Assembly: GCF_030848805.1 (NCBI RefSeq)
Contig: NC_092366.1
Coordinates: forward strand, 8,548,399 to 8,612,398
Origin: Temnothorax longispinosus
Lineage: Eukaryota; Arthropoda; Insecta; Hymenoptera; Formicidae
Direction of reading: 5' to 3'
Length of the DNA stretch: 64,000 nt
The first letter of the stretch is position 1, and every line of letters starts with the position of its first letter. Below the pieces are notes generated by a model. The model searched no databases, was not told the origin of the DNA, and was given only the letters and a program-made list of their open reading frames with translations. The position numbers were made by a program, and so were the translations under genes. Shown here in pieces: positions 1 to 11,422 of this stretch.

Positions 1-599
1 CGTTCGGCGTATCGTCGTCTTGTTAAATCCTGCAAACGGAACAATGCCTTGACGTCAATGTCACATATGCATAGCCCCACAGAAGCGTATCTAAGATGGA
101 TATGGCACGTGCTTTAGGCGTTACTTGAGAACGAGGGCGCAATTAACTCAGTAAGGCCTAATGTTCTCAAGCGCGGTAGATATATTAATGTATATAAAAG
201 ACAAAACAGTCTGACAACCGAATTTAATACCTAAATTTTTGTGAAAGGTTTTATTTCCTTCGTTAAACCAGTAAATTACCAAATATTTCATTCATATGCA
301 GTTATACGACAGTCTCGTGTGTGTATCTATATATTCGAGAGAAACATTTACAAAACTCAGATAAAAGGAAAAAGTCTTTTGAAGTTCTGATACCGTACTA
401 AATCAAATAAGACCATAAGTTGTTGTTTTTACATTTATCTCCTAAAAAAATATAAAAATAATAAGAAATATTGTATATATTTGATGTAAATAATGGCTCA
501 TGCATTCTTTTTATTTTTTCGTGTATTTTTAAGCTTATAACATTTTTATTCATTGTGGCTCATTGTTTTTGATATAAGATAACGCTAGAAAATAACATA
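1..599. other. Intergenic, no gene seen
   Basis: AT-rich sequence with no convincing open frame on either strand. The only motif noted is a CRE-like TGACGTCA at 50-57. Confidence 0.6.
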
Positions 600-927
600 T
601 TTTACAGTTACGGACAGCTGTTCTTCAGGAAGGATGATAAGATATCTGTCGAGATTAAATTATTAAACAGAGTTTAACTAAAGATGCAGGGCTTGTAAAT
701 GACAAAAAATATATTTAAGACGTAGGTACATTAACACAGATAATTGAGAGGTCATTCAGCAAGTTAAAATTAATACTTTCATATTTGACAGCCTCGAATC
801 TGTGGATCAAAGCAGACTGTGTGATCTTACTCTACTGAGTGTAGAAAGAAAAGAAACTGTAAAAACTGATTTTAAGAACATCATAGCACCAATATCATCG
901 TTGAAAGCAAGGGAGATGCAGTTATAA
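600..927 (+). pseudogene. Decayed hAT transposase C-terminal fragment
   Basis: Two overlapping frames read like the C-terminal dimerisation region of hAT-superfamily transposases of the ZBED / zinc-finger-MYM-like group. Frame one starts near 743 with IERSFSKLKLILSYLTAS and runs into a stop near 835. A second frame takes over around 820 with DLTLLSVERKETVKTDF and ends at a TAA at 925-927. The order 'ERSFSKLK...YL...LLS.E' matches the known hATC pattern. A weak similarity, RKDDKISVEIKLL, lies upstream around 635-665. Frameshifts, stops and the lack of any N-terminal part or terminal repeats show a dead relic. It is a different hAT lineage from the element at 15165-18957, whose dimerisation block reads SVPSERLFSRAG. 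Confidence 0.6.
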
Positions 928-2082
928 TTTTCATGTATGTTATAAATAAAAGATTAACAAACTTGACATATTTTTGAGCTAATATTATGATAAAGTTATA
1001 TTAAAAATAAGTGTCAGATGTTTAGACAAAGGCGCAATTTAAGTGCTTGCCATAGCTAGGAACTATTTTTCACAAATACGCCTCTGTAGCTCCAATAAAC
1101 AATGACGTGAGTGCAATTCGCGGAAGAGCGCGGTTTGTAAGATCGCGTCCCGCTGTGAAACACACGCTGCAAGTACATTAATGAATTTATCATAACGTCA
1201 CTTTCAATAACTCTTTTGCTCTATAACTTCTAGTACAGAAAAATAATCAAATGATACACCTACTAAAACTAAAAAATAGCGAGAAAAATAATGTGTGCGG
1301 AATATCGTTTCTGAAAAGCATATAGAATAAAGCAATATGGTGCGCAATGAATAAAGTCAAATTCCAAGTTGGATGCCTGAGCGATGTGATCCAATCAATT
1401 TCTGTATTTCTATATCGAAACTAACCGTAGAACGCTCGACAATTCGGATGCACATCGAGCGCGCTTATTGCAGCTCGTTTCGGTGTTTGTAAATATTTGT
1501 TTGCCGGAAACGCGATGGAGAGACGACGACGTGAACGTAGGGCGTAACGGAGAAGCGAGGATAGCTACACCCTCAATTGCTCGACTGAAATTGATGGCGT
1601 CAGCGCGCTTCCCTTGGAGCGTTTTGTTTGCCCCACATGCGCCGCACGTACACATGCACGCGTGCAAACACGTGTGAATGCATACCTACCTACACGTCTG
1701 TGCAACGGCGCCAAGGAGGTCGTCGCCAAGATGACGTCATCTTGCCAAAAATGACAGTTCCTTAATACCCTCCGAGGTTACGTGAACCTTCCATCTCAAT
1801 CGATTGATGTTTCAATCTAACAAGATTGAATTTTCAATGTAACAAGGTTGACAGATTTATTTTTAGTGCCACCTAACATCTTGATTTCTAATACATATAT
1901 CTTTTATTTTAAACATAATAAATGTCATAATTATATAATCGCTTTCAATTCTTTCGTTATTAATTGTACCTATTAAATAATCTGATATTTTCATAATTAG
2001 AATATTTATCCAATTTCTTAATATTTTTTTCTAATTAAATCGATTTGTGAGCAAATTTTAAGAACTTTTTAACGTAATAAAT
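928..2082. other. Intergenic with a CpG-richer island
   Basis: No gene recognised. The stretch 1430-1750 is richer in GC and CpG and ends in a CRE palindrome (listed separately). Open frames there overlap on both strands and show no conserved domain, so I treat them as chance ORFs. Confidence 0.5.
1727..1744. promoter_or_regulatory. Perfect palindrome with central CRE site
   Basis: The 18-mer CAAGATGACGTCATCTTG reads the same on both strands and contains the full cAMP-response element TGACGTCA at 1732-1739. CREB/ATF-type bZIP dimers are known to bind this octamer. It sits at the edge of a CpG-rich island with no identified transcript, so regulatory use is an inference. Confidence 0.3.
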
Positions 2083-2326
2083 ATCGCGGGAAAAAAGGAT
2101 TTGCTACTATAGAGACAACTAACATTTTTTGCTGGGAGATCTAATTAATTTTGCAATAATAGCAAAACCTTTGATTACAACAACAAAGTTCAGCAAAACT
2201 TTTTGCTATTACAACAAAAGGTTTTACTATTATTGCAAAATTAATTAGCTCTCGCAGCAAAAAATGTTAGTTGTTCCATATTTAACAATAGATTTGCTGT
2301 TGCAATGAATCCTTTTTTTTCGTGAT
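2083..2326. mobile_element. Inverted-repeat element (MITE-like), 244 bp
   Basis: The outer ends pair: ATCGCGGGAAAAAAGGAT on the left against CCTTTTTTTTCGTGAT on the right. A longer, nearly perfect inner pair also exists: ACAACTAACATTTTTTGCTG near 2116 matches the reverse complement of the stretch near 2255-2275, and the AATTAATTTTGCAATAAT region matches too. There is no coding capacity. No clear target duplication was found. Confidence 0.65.
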
Positions 2327-5224
2327 AAGATCCCAAATCTATTTTTATCAATAATTTCATTTCTTAGTGGTATAATATTTTATTATAATTTATACTAAAA
2401 ATTAATACACATATACATATGCATATCTATACATAATAAATACGCATTAAACTTGACCATCTTAACTTTTTGACCATCTTAACTGTAAAATGTTTGATGA
2501 TAATCCCAACTCTGATTGTAAATGGGAATGTTTCTTTTGATAATTATCGTTTCACCGGTATTCACGAAGGAATTTGCAGGACGACCTCGATTACGTGGCG
2601 CGGGTATTATCGACACCGCTTATTACGAAGGAAAACGAGGGTGGTGTTGAGGGGAAAAGAAGACAAGGATAGATAACGCTTATTTAATATGTATTTCACT
2701 TTTACATCTACGCGAAGTCCATTGCACGGACTTACGAATTACGAACCGATACGCCGGGATGCGATTACAAAGGCATGAGCCCTCCGACGCACGACCGATC
2801 TCTTCGGAGATTCCTTCAGAACTCTCTCGAACCTTCTCGCGCTCTCAACTCGTCTGAACTTCACGCAATACCATATCGTGTTCCTACACATTAAAACAAT
2901 ACCATTTCATCCTAATAAATCTTAACTACCCAGGAATGATTCATAGCGAGAATCAGCTCGTCGGTGATCAAGTTATCATTAGATAACTCGACAGACGTAA
3001 ATAGAGCTAAACGAACTGATCCCGTTACCGATAATAAACTCTCCAAAAGGAGTGTGGTGAAAGAAAAGCACGAACGCGCGATTCCGAGGTCGGGAAAATG
3101 TCACGTACGACACGAAAAGCATGAGTAAATGAGTCACAATATTTTTCACAATGACTATCATCGAAGTCAATTTCCATCACGGTCCAGATGAGGTTCCTCC
3201 TAACCGTCTGCCCGCCTCTGCGGCCTCTGCCTACCTAGCCGAGAATGACTAATGGGGACTCATCGTTAATTGAGATACACGACGACGAGAACAGCTGCGC
3301 GATCGGGAGGAGCCGGTTGTTTTTTACGCATTGGCTCCACGGTCGCTAGGATAATCATCAGGAACGCTTAAAACGCCGCGCCGGTTTTCAAGAACTCGAG
3401 CCAACTTGACATTCACCAGAATTGTTCGAGTTTCGGTGTAATGTACCGTGCTCCGGGTAATTAGCCCGTCTAATTGGAATGTCGTTTTTTTTTTTCGAAG
3501 TGATATCACGGAACCCAAACTTGGTAGAAATGCGAAAGAACACAATAAATGCGAATAAAACAAGGATATCGCTTCTCAATGTTGGTTTGAATTGATTAAA
3601 TATCATTATTAAAACATAATGCAAAAGATGTATTTTCCAGGCATTTTCGCGTATATTTTCCGTGAATTTAGCTTCTGCTACTACGCTAATACAATATCTT
3701 TTACTCTAGCACTTCAGAGTCAGAAATTGCGAAATTGTTATTGGTCTCACAGAGCAATAACCCGATTGTGTGCAGCCTTTGACTCGGTAGCGCAATACCG
3801 TATGAGGGCACGTCACGATCGAGGAGAACGTTGGCACGATCTATCGGTGGGTGGGGTTGCTCGTTGCCGGCGACGTTTGCCACATGTGTTGCTAATTACG
3901 GCGTGCCGGTCTCGTCGCGAGAAATCGACGGCGGCGGCTTCGTGAGCGATGCGAGTCACGCCTGTGCATGCACCGCGGCGATCTTACGCACGATCAGCTC
4001 GCGATCGAGGGAAAGAAGGAGCGCGGAGAGAAACGCGCGGGGAATCCTGCGAGAATCCTTATATGCGAAACGGTACAGAAAATGCCATCGGAAAAGATGT
4101 CACGCGAAAGAAAAATTGTTCGTCTGGATCCCAGGAAGATCCTAGATTCTAACGACTCGAAAGATCGCAAAGAAATAATATCAGAAATGCGCACAAAAAA
4201 TATAATTCCACTTATGGGATCCTGGAAATCTTCAGTTCCAAGGATATATTCTCAATATTCTAAAGATCAATGTCGAATATTAACGAATAACGAGGGACAT
4301 GGCCATTTTCGTAATTGCATTGCACGACGCCGACGATGTAGGTACTCTCTCGCATGCGAATACATATTGCGACCACGACAGGAAATTGTATCAACCGGTT
4401 AGGGTCGAGCGCTGGTAATTACAAGAGCATCGTTTAACACTTTTCTTTCATTATGCATTTCAATTTACACATTTTACAAAAATTAACAGCACAGTATAAA
4501 GTTAATCTTTAAATTAAAACTATAATAGTTTCAACTGTAACCTACACGATCACAAAATCAGAATAAATATGTTTACTCAGCTTTGTAAGATATTAATTTA
4601 TTTATTTATGCATTAAAAATCATATACCATATATTTTTAATTGAACATTTTTATATTTCGGTTCAAAGGTTAGATTTTCATCGGAAAAGTTAAAAAAAAT
4701 AATAGAAATAAATAATTTTGCGTTTACCAAAAAATTTTATTATGTTCCTTTGTCCATTTATTTATCAGTGAATGTCCCGAAAAATTTTCTTCTTAGTCAG
4801 AAAAATAATAAAATAAATCACGGTCAACCCTGGAACAGCTCTAAAAAAAAGAGGGTCATGAGAGGATGACAGGGATGATATTCGAAGCATAAATCCACAC
4901 GGTAAGTTAATTGAATACCGCGGCAATTAAATGAACGGCAGTCGGCGTCGTCGTCGTATGTACGTCGAATCGTTCGCAACCGTGTGTCACAACCGTGGCA
5001 CTTTTTTCTCCGCTTGAGAATCGAGCGAGTGGACGAGCACGTATATACACACGCGTGCACACGCATGTATCTCGATTGGCGTCTAGACGTGCGTGAGCGC
5101 AATACGCGTGGGCGTAACGGCGCTAACTTTTTTCCCTTTTTCCGCGAAACCAGAGTTGAGCCCCGAGCCCCGTTTTTCGACGAGCGATTATGATTGAATA
5201 TCATCGACGACCGAGTACGCGAGA

Positions 5225-5295
5225 CATGACGATATGCGCCGCACGCACTCACGCATGCACGCATGAACGCACGCATGTACGCACGTTACGACGCA
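5225..5295. repeat. Alternating purine-pyrimidine CGCACGCATG tract
   Basis: Imperfect tandem CGCA/CGCATG units give a near-continuous purine-pyrimidine alternation, a composition known to favour Z-DNA. No gene overlaps it. Confidence 0.5.
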
Positions 5296-5362
5296 CACTT
5301 CCAAGAGTTCTGCGTGTACGCGTGCTGGCTGGCGCTTCCTGCAGTTAACGACCTCGATCGCA

Positions 5363-5368
5363 TATAAA
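5363..5368 (+). promoter_or_regulatory. Possible TATA box in CpG-rich patch
   Basis: TATAAA sits in a GC-rich setting (CATATAAATGCCCGGC). No initiator or downstream coding exon could be tied to it, so it is only a candidate core promoter. Confidence 0.2.
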
Positions 5369-6981
5369 TGCCCGGCTTAATGGTTTCGAAGTAAGACCGA
5401 AGGCCCCGAGCGTTTGATAAAGTACACGCTCTCGAGCGACGAGACCGGCGTGTGGTTCAGAACCTGAAAAAAAAAGATTCGTTTCGGAGTAGCAATATGT
5501 CAATATCGTGGAATTGGAGCACTCGATATCTTGGAAGTAGAAATGTCATATATCATTGTGAATATATATTTTTGCTTCCAGTGACGCTGACAGATGGCAA
5601 ACACCGACGTAGGTGAGATCCAACAAGTATGTGTTTCAGAATAGTGATATATTAATAGATTAGTGATATATATAATATAACATATTACATCAACGATATG
5701 TCAATGTATCGCTAACTAAACATTGCTGTATAAGATACGGATATTATATATTATTGGTATATACTATAATTGCAACGTGTGTCAAACTATTAATTAAAGT
5801 CAAATATTTAAAAAAATATTTTTATAATTTATATTATATGTATTGCTGTATTATCATGCTTCAACGTGCTTTAACTTACATTACCGTGCTCGAAGATAAA
5901 AAGACAAATATTTTAATAACTTTCCTTCAATTTCTCAAGCACTTAATTATTCCGGTACAACAGTACCGATTTAATATTCTCTCTGAAGAATCCATATCTA
6001 CAAAGAGATGTAAAGTCGATACTCGAATCTATCAAAGTTTATCGTTGTCGCTTTTCCGCGATGCCGATTGGTTCTCTCGCTGCGCTTACTTCATTTGCAG
6101 CTGTCATCGTATATTTTGACAGTTGTATGTATCAAGGAGTTAATAGTGTAATAGTAATAGCATAATGTTACTTAAAGCTAAATAGCGCGCGTGAAGCGCG
6201 CGTCTGTGGTGTCTAGTATAATAAACGTATGAGATACATATAACCTATACAAGATCCATACGATCAATATATATAGTATATTCATTCAAATATAATGCTG
6301 GTATTAAAAAAGCAACATATGCATTATCAAAGTTACTTCAGTTACTTAAGAATTTTTGCGTGAGCAACTACTTGACGTCACAAACTTATCGTAACATAGA
6401 ATAATTTATGCCATATTATTATAGTAATAAAATATATGTGTCATAAATATGTAAATTCACAATTTCATTTAACTTTATACGAAGTTTTAATTCTCCAATC
6501 AGTGTAAAATGCATTTCAAAAAAGCTCTAACTTTTAGTTAAAACTTCCAATTCACGAATTGCATTTAAACTTTCTTAAGCAAGCGAAGCTCTAAATGTGT
6601 TATACTTCGATTTTGTTCTAGAAATTTATTATTAATTTATTAATTTATTAAATTGCAAGTTCGATAATTGCGCGAAATGTGATATTTTTCTGACAATATC
6701 CGAGAAACCGTAAACCCTACCCGTTAATCATACGATGCTATGATAAAGAGTCCCGGTCTTCAATAATTTGAAAGCTAGGGTAAGAGGTGTCATCCTCTGC
6801 CACGCCACGAGGACGCTTTTAACGTGATTAATGGCGGCAAAATCATCGATTAACCCCTCGATATCGCGCCTCAAAAATCACTTGTGTATATTTAATCATG
6901 GCCTTAACCCAATCTCATTAATATCCCTCGTTAATTTTAAAATATTAAAACGATGATAAATATAGTCTATCTATAGAATAA

Positions 6982-7194
6982 TTAAAAACCAGTATAGCGT
7001 GTTCTAGTCTTTTTGGAGAAAAAGACTTACAGTACTTGTTAAAGCGTATTCGAGAAAAGTATAAAAAGATGGAAATGAAAGCTAAAAGACATGAAAAACA
7101 AATTGCTTATGCACAAAAAAGAATAGCTATCTCCTTACAGCGATTAATGTTAATCAAGATAAGACTTAATCACACATACATGGTTGATGTATAA
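6982..7194 (+). pseudogene. Short lysine-rich coiled-coil-like ORF fragment
   Basis: An open stretch of 70 codons without an initial ATG ends at TAA 7192-7194. Its middle reads EKDLQYLLKRIREKYKKMEM, then KAKRHEKQIAYAQKRIA. The heptad-like spacing of leucine, isoleucine and tyrosine between charged residues suggests a coiled coil, as found in zinc-finger and P-element-type (THAP) transposases, but no diagnostic motif is present. It could be an exon fragment of a decayed transposon or a chance ORF in A-rich DNA. There is no neighbouring exon, splice signal or terminal repeat to support it. Confidence 0.25.
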
Positions 7195-8049
7195 TTAATT
7201 ATAGCATAGCGCCTTATTAAGTGAACCTTGTGCAGTTATATATATATAATTATGTCATTTGCAGAAAGAGATGAGTTCGCATATATACATATACCGCGCG
7301 TTTACAAATGACTATTGTGCCGGAAACTCAGTTATCCAAACACGAAGGCCGCGTTATGCGAGCAAATGTGAGTCAAGAGTCGGGAATAAGCGTATTTAGC
7401 GCTAAATGAATAGTACAAATGTGGTACGTAAGCTCGAAAAGCATTCTCGCTGTACATAGTTCAACGTTAAATGCAAAATGGTCCAACTCTTGACGGCAAA
7501 CGATATCATCGTTTATATCGCTGTGCATGATATGCGGTTGCAATGTAACGTATATAGCCGCATTCGGGGTGAAATGTTCGATGAAAATGCCAAGGTCGTG
7601 TTGCAATACACACTCGAAGTATCCGGAGAATACAGCATCTTGCTTGCGGTCGCGTCCGCCTGTCGCTGCAGATCTTCGAAAGACGAGTTGTGGCCGAGTT
7701 GGGGAAGCTTTCTCCCGTGATCCGACCTAAGTGCTTTCAATCCCTCCGGACTTAACGATTTCAATTGGAATCACATGCATCACGTCTCGCAAAAGACGAA
7801 TTCGTATACGGCTGCGAGACGTCCGAAATGTTTCCCTCGAGATGTTCCATTTCGACTATTCCTAGGATCCCTTTCTCACCGTCAAACAGCGCGAACAATA
7901 TTTGCCGGGATATTATTAGAATGTCGGAATTTTCGGCTAATTCGAATGAGACTGTCTCTAATCTTTAAATATTTTCGTGAGCATCTTTAAGCATGGTTAT
8001 TATTTTATCTTTATCTTTTTTGTACGATATAATTATAGAAGACTAATAT
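7195..8049. other. Intergenic with overlapping ORFs on both strands
   Basis: Between about 7370 and 7990 both strands stay open (+ strand 7478-7720, - strand 7764-7513). Neither translation has a known domain, and no strong splice acceptor precedes the - strand frame. I see no supportable gene. Confidence 0.4.
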
Positions 8050-8167
8050 CCCAGACAGCACACGCATGCCCAAAATCGGAACGTAAAACGTCTAAAAGAT
8101 GTCTTACGAAATATTGGCTAAAAGATGTACGTCTTATGTCCCGATTTTGGACATAGTGCTGTTTGAA
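8050..8167. mobile_element. CCCAGACAGCA-family MITE, copy A
   Basis: The left end is CCCAGACAGCA and the right end is the decayed AGTGCTGTTTGA. The inner halves pair through AAAATCGG and CCGATTTT and through repeated AAGATGT/ACGTCTTA motifs. The same layout recurs at 40321, 60931, 62220 and 62661. There is no coding sequence. Confidence 0.75.
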
Positions 8168-8877
8168 ATTGTGACGTTTGAAATCTATCGCTATATAAAT
8201 TTTACTTAATTTCGTATTTTCATCACAATCTTTACATAAAGTATCCGTACAGCCAAACTATAAATATATAGTCTTTTCTCGCTTTTTGTTAAGATTCGAG
8301 ACACGTTAGTGAAGTTTCGTACAAAACAGTCGGGCAGGCAGACGTTACGTTTTCATGGCATTATCGATGTCCTGCATCGCCCTCGAAACATCCCTTGGAA
8401 ACGAGGGTGGATTCTCGCGGCGGCAGACACACGAACACAAGCGGACAGAAAATGGTTTTCGTGTTCGTCCGCAGGGGAGGAAGATATGGGGGCGCAGGCG
8501 CCGCGACGCTCCAAGTATATACGCGTGCAGCAACGCGCGCGTGTTGTAGTCGATAAGCTAAAGCGACTTTCGGGATCGACCGTGCGGCTCTCTTAGTCAT
8601 CCGCCTCGTGTCTGCACGACATATAGAGGTACGTAGTAGACGCGAGCGATATAGCACGAATAGAGCGAGGCGGTAGTCACCCACGACGCACGTACGCACG
8701 CACGAAGTGTACAATAACGAGGCGGTCGGTACGGGAGTCGTTTGCTAATTCCAGGCATGTCTCCGTGAAGCGCAAACCGTATGATGTGCGAAACCATACA
8801 TTGAAATCTTTACCACTTAGATATTGGAAAAGATCTAAATTTCTGGCTTCTTACTGTTATCGATTTTACGTCAAATA
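8168..8877. other. Intergenic, CpG-rich island 8300-8740
   Basis: A CpG-rich stretch with several overlapping ORFs and no recognisable protein. It may hold a promoter of an unseen gene. Nothing else is visible. Confidence 0.4.
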
Positions 8878-9128
8878 AAGCCCCTTGCACAATGCCAGGC
8901 AACAGGCAATAGGAACAGGAAATAACCAAAAAATCGTTCATTACAACCTAAAAAATTCGAATGCTATGATTGGTTGGCAACAGGCAATATATATAGGCAC
9001 AGAATTTCCAACGTGACGGAAACTCTGTGTCTATTGCCTGTGTCACTGTTTATTCTGCCTTTATACATAATTTCTGATTTCTATTCCCTGTTCCTATTGC
9101 TTGTTGCCTAGCATTGTGCAAGGGGCTT
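8878..9128. mobile_element. Foldback element with nested inverted repeats, 251 bp
   Basis: The left end AAGCCCCTTGCACAATGCCA pairs with the right end, which finishes GCATTGTGCAAGGGGCTT. Pairing continues inward for about 45 bases through GGCAACAGGCAATAGGAACAGG. A second inner inverted repeat (GGCAATATATATAGGCACAG against CTGTGTCTATTGCC) lies inside the first, so the unit GGCAATAG occurs four times. It is non-coding and the target duplication is unclear. Confidence 0.7.
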
Positions 9129-10407
9129 AAATGTGTTTTATTCCGATGAAAGTTACATTCGTTAAGATTTTGACAAAATGTAGAAAGAAATAATAACGCC
9201 AAAATGACAATTAAAAAAGCTAACTATAATAATTATACTGAAACACCGCGTTTGTATTATTTAGAATTATACGCGGAAAAAAAGAAGTGTCAAATCAGAA
9301 CTTATAAGAATCTCAACTTTTTATTTTAACCTCTTCTTCTTGGTTAAAGTATACAAAATTTCGTTTAACTATATAAATAACTTTATTCAAGCAAGTTTTC
9401 TTCGTTTAACGCAATATAATCTCGTTTCAAGATTATAGATTGTTATCTTAATATAAGCTTAGTACTTCTTTTTTCCTGTGTAAGAACAAATTTAATGTCG
9501 GTTTGGACACTTATTCCAGATTGGAATCATAATTTCATTATAATTATACATTACTTGTATTGTAAGTACTTTTTACTATAATATTCTTAAGACATTACGA
9601 TTATTTACGATAAAGAGATCACATCTTAGTTCTTAATTTCGCGGAGCGAAGCGAAACTTGTATTACGCCGCCGTTAAGCTCAGCTCTGCATATAGCTCGA
9701 TGCATATCGAGAGATTCTCTGCAATCTCAACGCAGAATTTGCTCATCATTCGCTCATTTGCATATTTATGTTTGCTGATCGTCGGCGAAGGTACGCGCGC
9801 GATCATGGTGTTTGCCTAAAGTAAATCTACAAATCGCGTGCAATTCCCCTCCCCCACCGCGAACTTTCCATAATTATTCACGCGCGAGTTATGCCCTGAC
9901 GGTTAATCCCGACTTCTATTCACGTTCATCCACAGTCCGAAGAAGTTTCCGCAGAAGCATCCGAGAAGGAACTAACTGACGGATGTGAATGCGCCTCATG
10001 AACGTCGCAGACGCTCGTGAGCGGAACTGCATCGCGATTCGCGAACTAGCTGGGAAACGCTCGGGAAGCTTCGTTTACTGTCAAAAGCGAAATATTCCTC
10101 TCTTCGCTTATATACATTTTCGTGATGTCGAAATGATATGCGCCGCGAGAAAAATAAACGGACTCTTTTAAAAAGTTGAGTTAAACTTGAGGAAAAGAAG
10201 CAAAATTCCGTCTTATTCATTGAAATTTTGTAGTGCGAGGATTGAACGCCTTAATTTTTTTTTTGTCTAAAAGAAGCAATATAGTTTCAGTAAAAATACT
10301 ACTTAATTACATAACAAGCTGATAATTAACGATGTAACGTAAAACATCGCGATTTAAACGTCAAGAGTTAAATAACCTCGACTATCGAATATAATCTCAC
10401 AACTATA
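9129..10407. other. Intergenic, no gene seen
   Basis: AT-rich apart from a GC-richer patch at 9640-10170, with no protein-like reading frame. Confidence 0.5.
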
Positions 10408-10552
10408 GCGGGATTCTGTAACTCCTTAACGACAGTTTCGGTATCGTTTAGCATATAGGTGTTATATATATATTGTATATATATATATATAGGTAAAAAA
10501 GCTGCGCAACGATACTGAAACTGTGTCGTTAAGTCGAGTTACAGAATCCCGC
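10408..10552. mobile_element. 145-bp MITE with TA duplication
   Basis: The ends GCGGGATTCTGTAACTC and its reverse complement are flanked on both sides by TA (10406-10407 and 10553-10554). Pairing extends inward over TTAACGACAGTTTCGGTATCGTT with few mismatches. The core is a TATATA run. A TA target with a short TIR is typical of Tc1/mariner-type MITEs. Confidence 0.75.
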
Positions 10553-11040
10553 TACTGAGCTTTTGTTGAACAGATCTCGTCGTGGCAAAACCGCCGGAAA
10601 AACAAAATAGTATAATAGCTAGCTGCGGTCGGTATATCCTAACTGCAGCGCGCGCAAAAGAGAAGGCCAAACGAAAAAGCAAATCAACACAAAACGCGTA
10701 ATAAACGGGCGACAGTGGAAATTAATATGTGCATACGGCCAAAAGTATGCGGAAATTCTAAGGATAATAGGAAAGTTAATAATGCGCGCCGCCGGACGTG
10801 AAAACACAACGGAAAATGAAACGCCGCGTGCATCCGAACAGCGACAAGCGCTGTGCACTTAATAAGGTGCGGACAAACGGAGGCCATAATTCATACAGCC
10901 GTAATTCAAAACTACGACACACATACTAACGACATATTAACCGTGTATCAAGAAATTACAAAGAACTATGGTATTTCAATTTTTAAATTTAAATATTTGA
11001 AATTTAAATATCGTATAATCATTACTTAGAAATATATAGC
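10553..11040. other. Intergenic, no gene seen
   Basis: A CpG-richer patch at 10560-10890 has overlapping - strand ORFs without domains. The rest is AT-rich. Confidence 0.45.
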
Positions 11041-11422
11041 TGTACCTTAGAGGTGAAAGATTTCCAGTTTTTGTCAAAATGGAGTCAATACATTTTTCAA
11101 TATAATAGAAACTTAAATTGTATAATGATAAAGCGTCTCATATATATATATTATTACTAGTTCCTAAGATACAATGTTTAGAAAAAGACGTATTGAAAAT
11201 TTTTATAGTGCCTAATTTTTAAACCAAGGTACAACGTGTTACTGGCAATTGCACTATTAAACATGTTAGTTAAGATACTTTATTTATAAAAAATTAATAA
11301 ATAAAGTTGCTACTTTTATTTTATATCTGCAAAATATATCATTTCCTTATTTAAAACTTTAAACCTTCTTTTCTCGAAATGTTCAAAAATGGACATACGA
11401 TATCCTTTATCTCTAAGGTACA
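11041..11422. mobile_element. Possible 382-bp element with TGTACCTTAGAG ends
   Basis: TGTACCTTAGAGGTGAAAGAT at the left is matched by ATCCTTTATCTCTAAGGTACA at the right, an inverted repeat with three mismatches. The interior is AT-rich and non-coding. No target duplication was identified, so this is weaker than the other elements. Confidence 0.45.

Larger units (their letters stand above)
2327..6981. other. Intergenic, CpG-rich patches, no gene
   Basis: AT-rich DNA with CpG-rich patches near 2560-3300, 3740-4130 and 4980-5460. The overlapping ORFs in these patches (for example 3968-4402 + and 4824-5276 -) have low-complexity or basic translations and no domain I recognise. A TATA-like TATAAA at 5363-5368 lies in the third patch, which could be a promoter. 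A CRE octamer lies at 6373-6380. Confidence 0.5.

Noticed and set aside
7513..7764. - strand ORF containing SPEGLKALRSDHGRKLPQLG, which resembles a peptide precursor exon
   Set aside because: It has no ATG, no good pyrimidine tract before a possible acceptor, and its phase does not fit the signal-peptide exon at 22666. The opposite strand is equally open.
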